DNA of 64,000 bases from assembly GCA_030690545.1 (NCBI GenBank), contig JAUYGN010000047.1:1-64000 (forward strand). The letters run 5' to 3'. This stretch comes from Solirubrobacteraceae bacterium. GTDB lineage: Bacteria; Actinomycetota; Thermoleophilia; Solirubrobacterales; Solirubrobacteraceae. The notes under the pieces are model-generated. The model did no database searches, was not told the origin of the DNA, and worked only from the letters and a program-made list of their open reading frames with translations. Positions 63,002 to 64,000 of the stretch are shown one piece after another; position 1 is the first letter of the stretch, and every line of letters starts with the position of its first letter. A program made the translations under genes and the position numbers.

Positions 63002-64000
63002 TCAGCTCGCGGTGAGCTCCGCGACCGCCGCCAGCACGTCGGCGGCCGGCACGCGCTGACCGAAGCGCACGTCGCCGGGCTCGCGCACGAGCACGAACGG
63101 GACCTCGTCGCCGACGCGCTTCTTGTCGAGCTTCGTCGCGGCGACGACGGCCTCGGGATCGACGTCCGCGTCCAGCGTCGTCGGCAGGTCCGTGGCCGCG
63201 AGCAGCTGCGCGACCTGCGACCGCAGGGCGTCGGTCCCGCCGAGCCGCAGCGCGGCGAGCAGCCCGAGCGCGACCGCCTCGCCGTGGCGATAGCGGCGGT
63301 AGCCGGTGACCGTCTCGATCGCGTGGCCGACGGTGTGGCCGAGGTTCAGCAGCTGGCGCGCGGCGCCGTCGCGCTCGTCGCTCGCCACGATCGCGATCTT
63401 CGTGCGCGCGCAGTCCAGCACGACGCGCTCGTCGACCGCGGCGCCTGCCGCGACGCGCTCCCACAGATCGTCGCCGGCGATCAGCGCGGTCTTCAGCACC
63501 TCGGCGTAGCCGGCGGCGTGCTCGGCCGCCGGAAGCGTGGCGAGGGTATCGACGTCGGTGATGACGGCAGCCGGCTGGTGGTAGGCGCCGACGTAGTTCT
63601 TCGCCTCCGGCAGGTCGATGCCGGTCTTGCCGCCGTAGGCCGAGTCGACCTGCGCGACGACCGTCGTCGGGACCTGCACGATCGGCACGCCGCGCTGGTA
63701 GGTCGCCGCGCAGAAGCCCGCGAGGTCGCCGACGACGCCGCCGCCGAGCGCCACGAGATGGTCGTCGCGGCCCATCCCGCGCGTCGCGAGCTCGCGCCAG
63801 ACGGTCTCCGCGACGGCGAGCGTCTTGTGCTCCTCGCCGGCGGCGATCGTGATCGTGTGGTGGGCGTCGCGCAGGCCCGCGCCATGCAGCGCGCCGACGT
63901 TCGCGTCGGTGACGACGAACGCGCGCCGCCCCGGCCGCGGCAGCCCGCCGACCAGCCCGCGGCCGACGAACACCGGGTACTCGCCACCGGCCGTCGCCGC
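63002..64000 (-). CDS. aroB: 3-dehydroquinate synthase (N-terminus beyond window)
   Basis: DDHLVALGGGVVGDLAGFCAATYQRGVPIVQVPTTVVAQVDSAYGGKTGIDLPEAKNYVGAYHQP. Frame remains open to the window edge (AATAGGEYPVFVGRGLVGG). Confidence 0.97.
   Translation of the reverse strand, partial: AATAGGEYPVFVGRGLVGGLPRPGRRAFVVTDANVGALHGAGLRDAHHTITIAAGEEHKTLAVAETVWRELATRGMGRDDHLVALGGGVVGDLAGFCAATYQRGVPIVQVPTTVVAQVDSAYGGKTGIDLPEAKNYVGAYHQPAAVITDVDTLATLPAAEHAAGYAEVLKTALIAGDDLWERVAAGAAVDERVVLDCARTKIAIVASDERDGAARQLLNLGHTVGHAIETVTGYRRYRHGEAVALGLLAALRLGGTDALRSQVAQLLAATDLPTTLDADVDPEAVVAATKLDKKRVGDEVPFVLVREPGDVRFGQRVPAADVLAAVAELTAS

Noticed and set aside
1-64000. CRISPR arrays, tRNA or rRNA genes
   Set aside because: No regularly spaced repeats and no tRNA/rRNA-like sequence noticed by eye; tRNAscan-SE and CRISPR-finder runs would be decisive.

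Overview
This is a 64 kb, high-GC window from what looks like an actinobacterial chromosome, probably Thermoleophilia/Solirubrobacterales-like (inferred from gene content and codon style only). It has two parts. About 44.5-64 kb is conserved housekeeping on the minus strand: aroB, aroQ, pepQ-like, efp, nusB, xseB, polyprenyl synthase, dxs, tlyA-like, nadK and recN. About 1-44 kb is a patchwork of metabolic, regulatory and accessory genes. These include an amine oxidase/2-keto acid decarboxylase pair, a Ski2-like helicase, an ECF41-type sigma locus, an ArsR/AHSA1 pair, a Tn3-family transposase with a tyrosine recombinase, an iron/siderophore locus, a DrrAB-like ABC exporter, an ECF operon and VapBC. 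The most interesting segment is 25.65-29.36 kb, between the Tn3-type module and a truncated ISL3-type transposase. It is a compact six-gene minus-strand locus: a MauE-like membrane protein, a MauD/thioredoxin-like CxxC protein, a Tat-signal small protein with 16 cysteines in its ~91-residue mature part (MauA-like in architecture), a multi-pass membrane protein and two unknowns, the last a possible lipoprotein. No mauB, mauF or mauG was seen. I read it as a candidate stand-alone system for exporting and oxidatively folding a Cys-rich protein. Other observations are a three-copy 49-bp palindromic repeat, 58-bp direct repeats around an MTHFR-like gene, an apparent lost start codon in tnpA, an ECF41 sigma fragment, two frameshifted PIN-domain remnants, DtxR/IdeR-type iron boxes and twin TetR-like operators. 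All family calls come from reading translations by eye. No database search was run.
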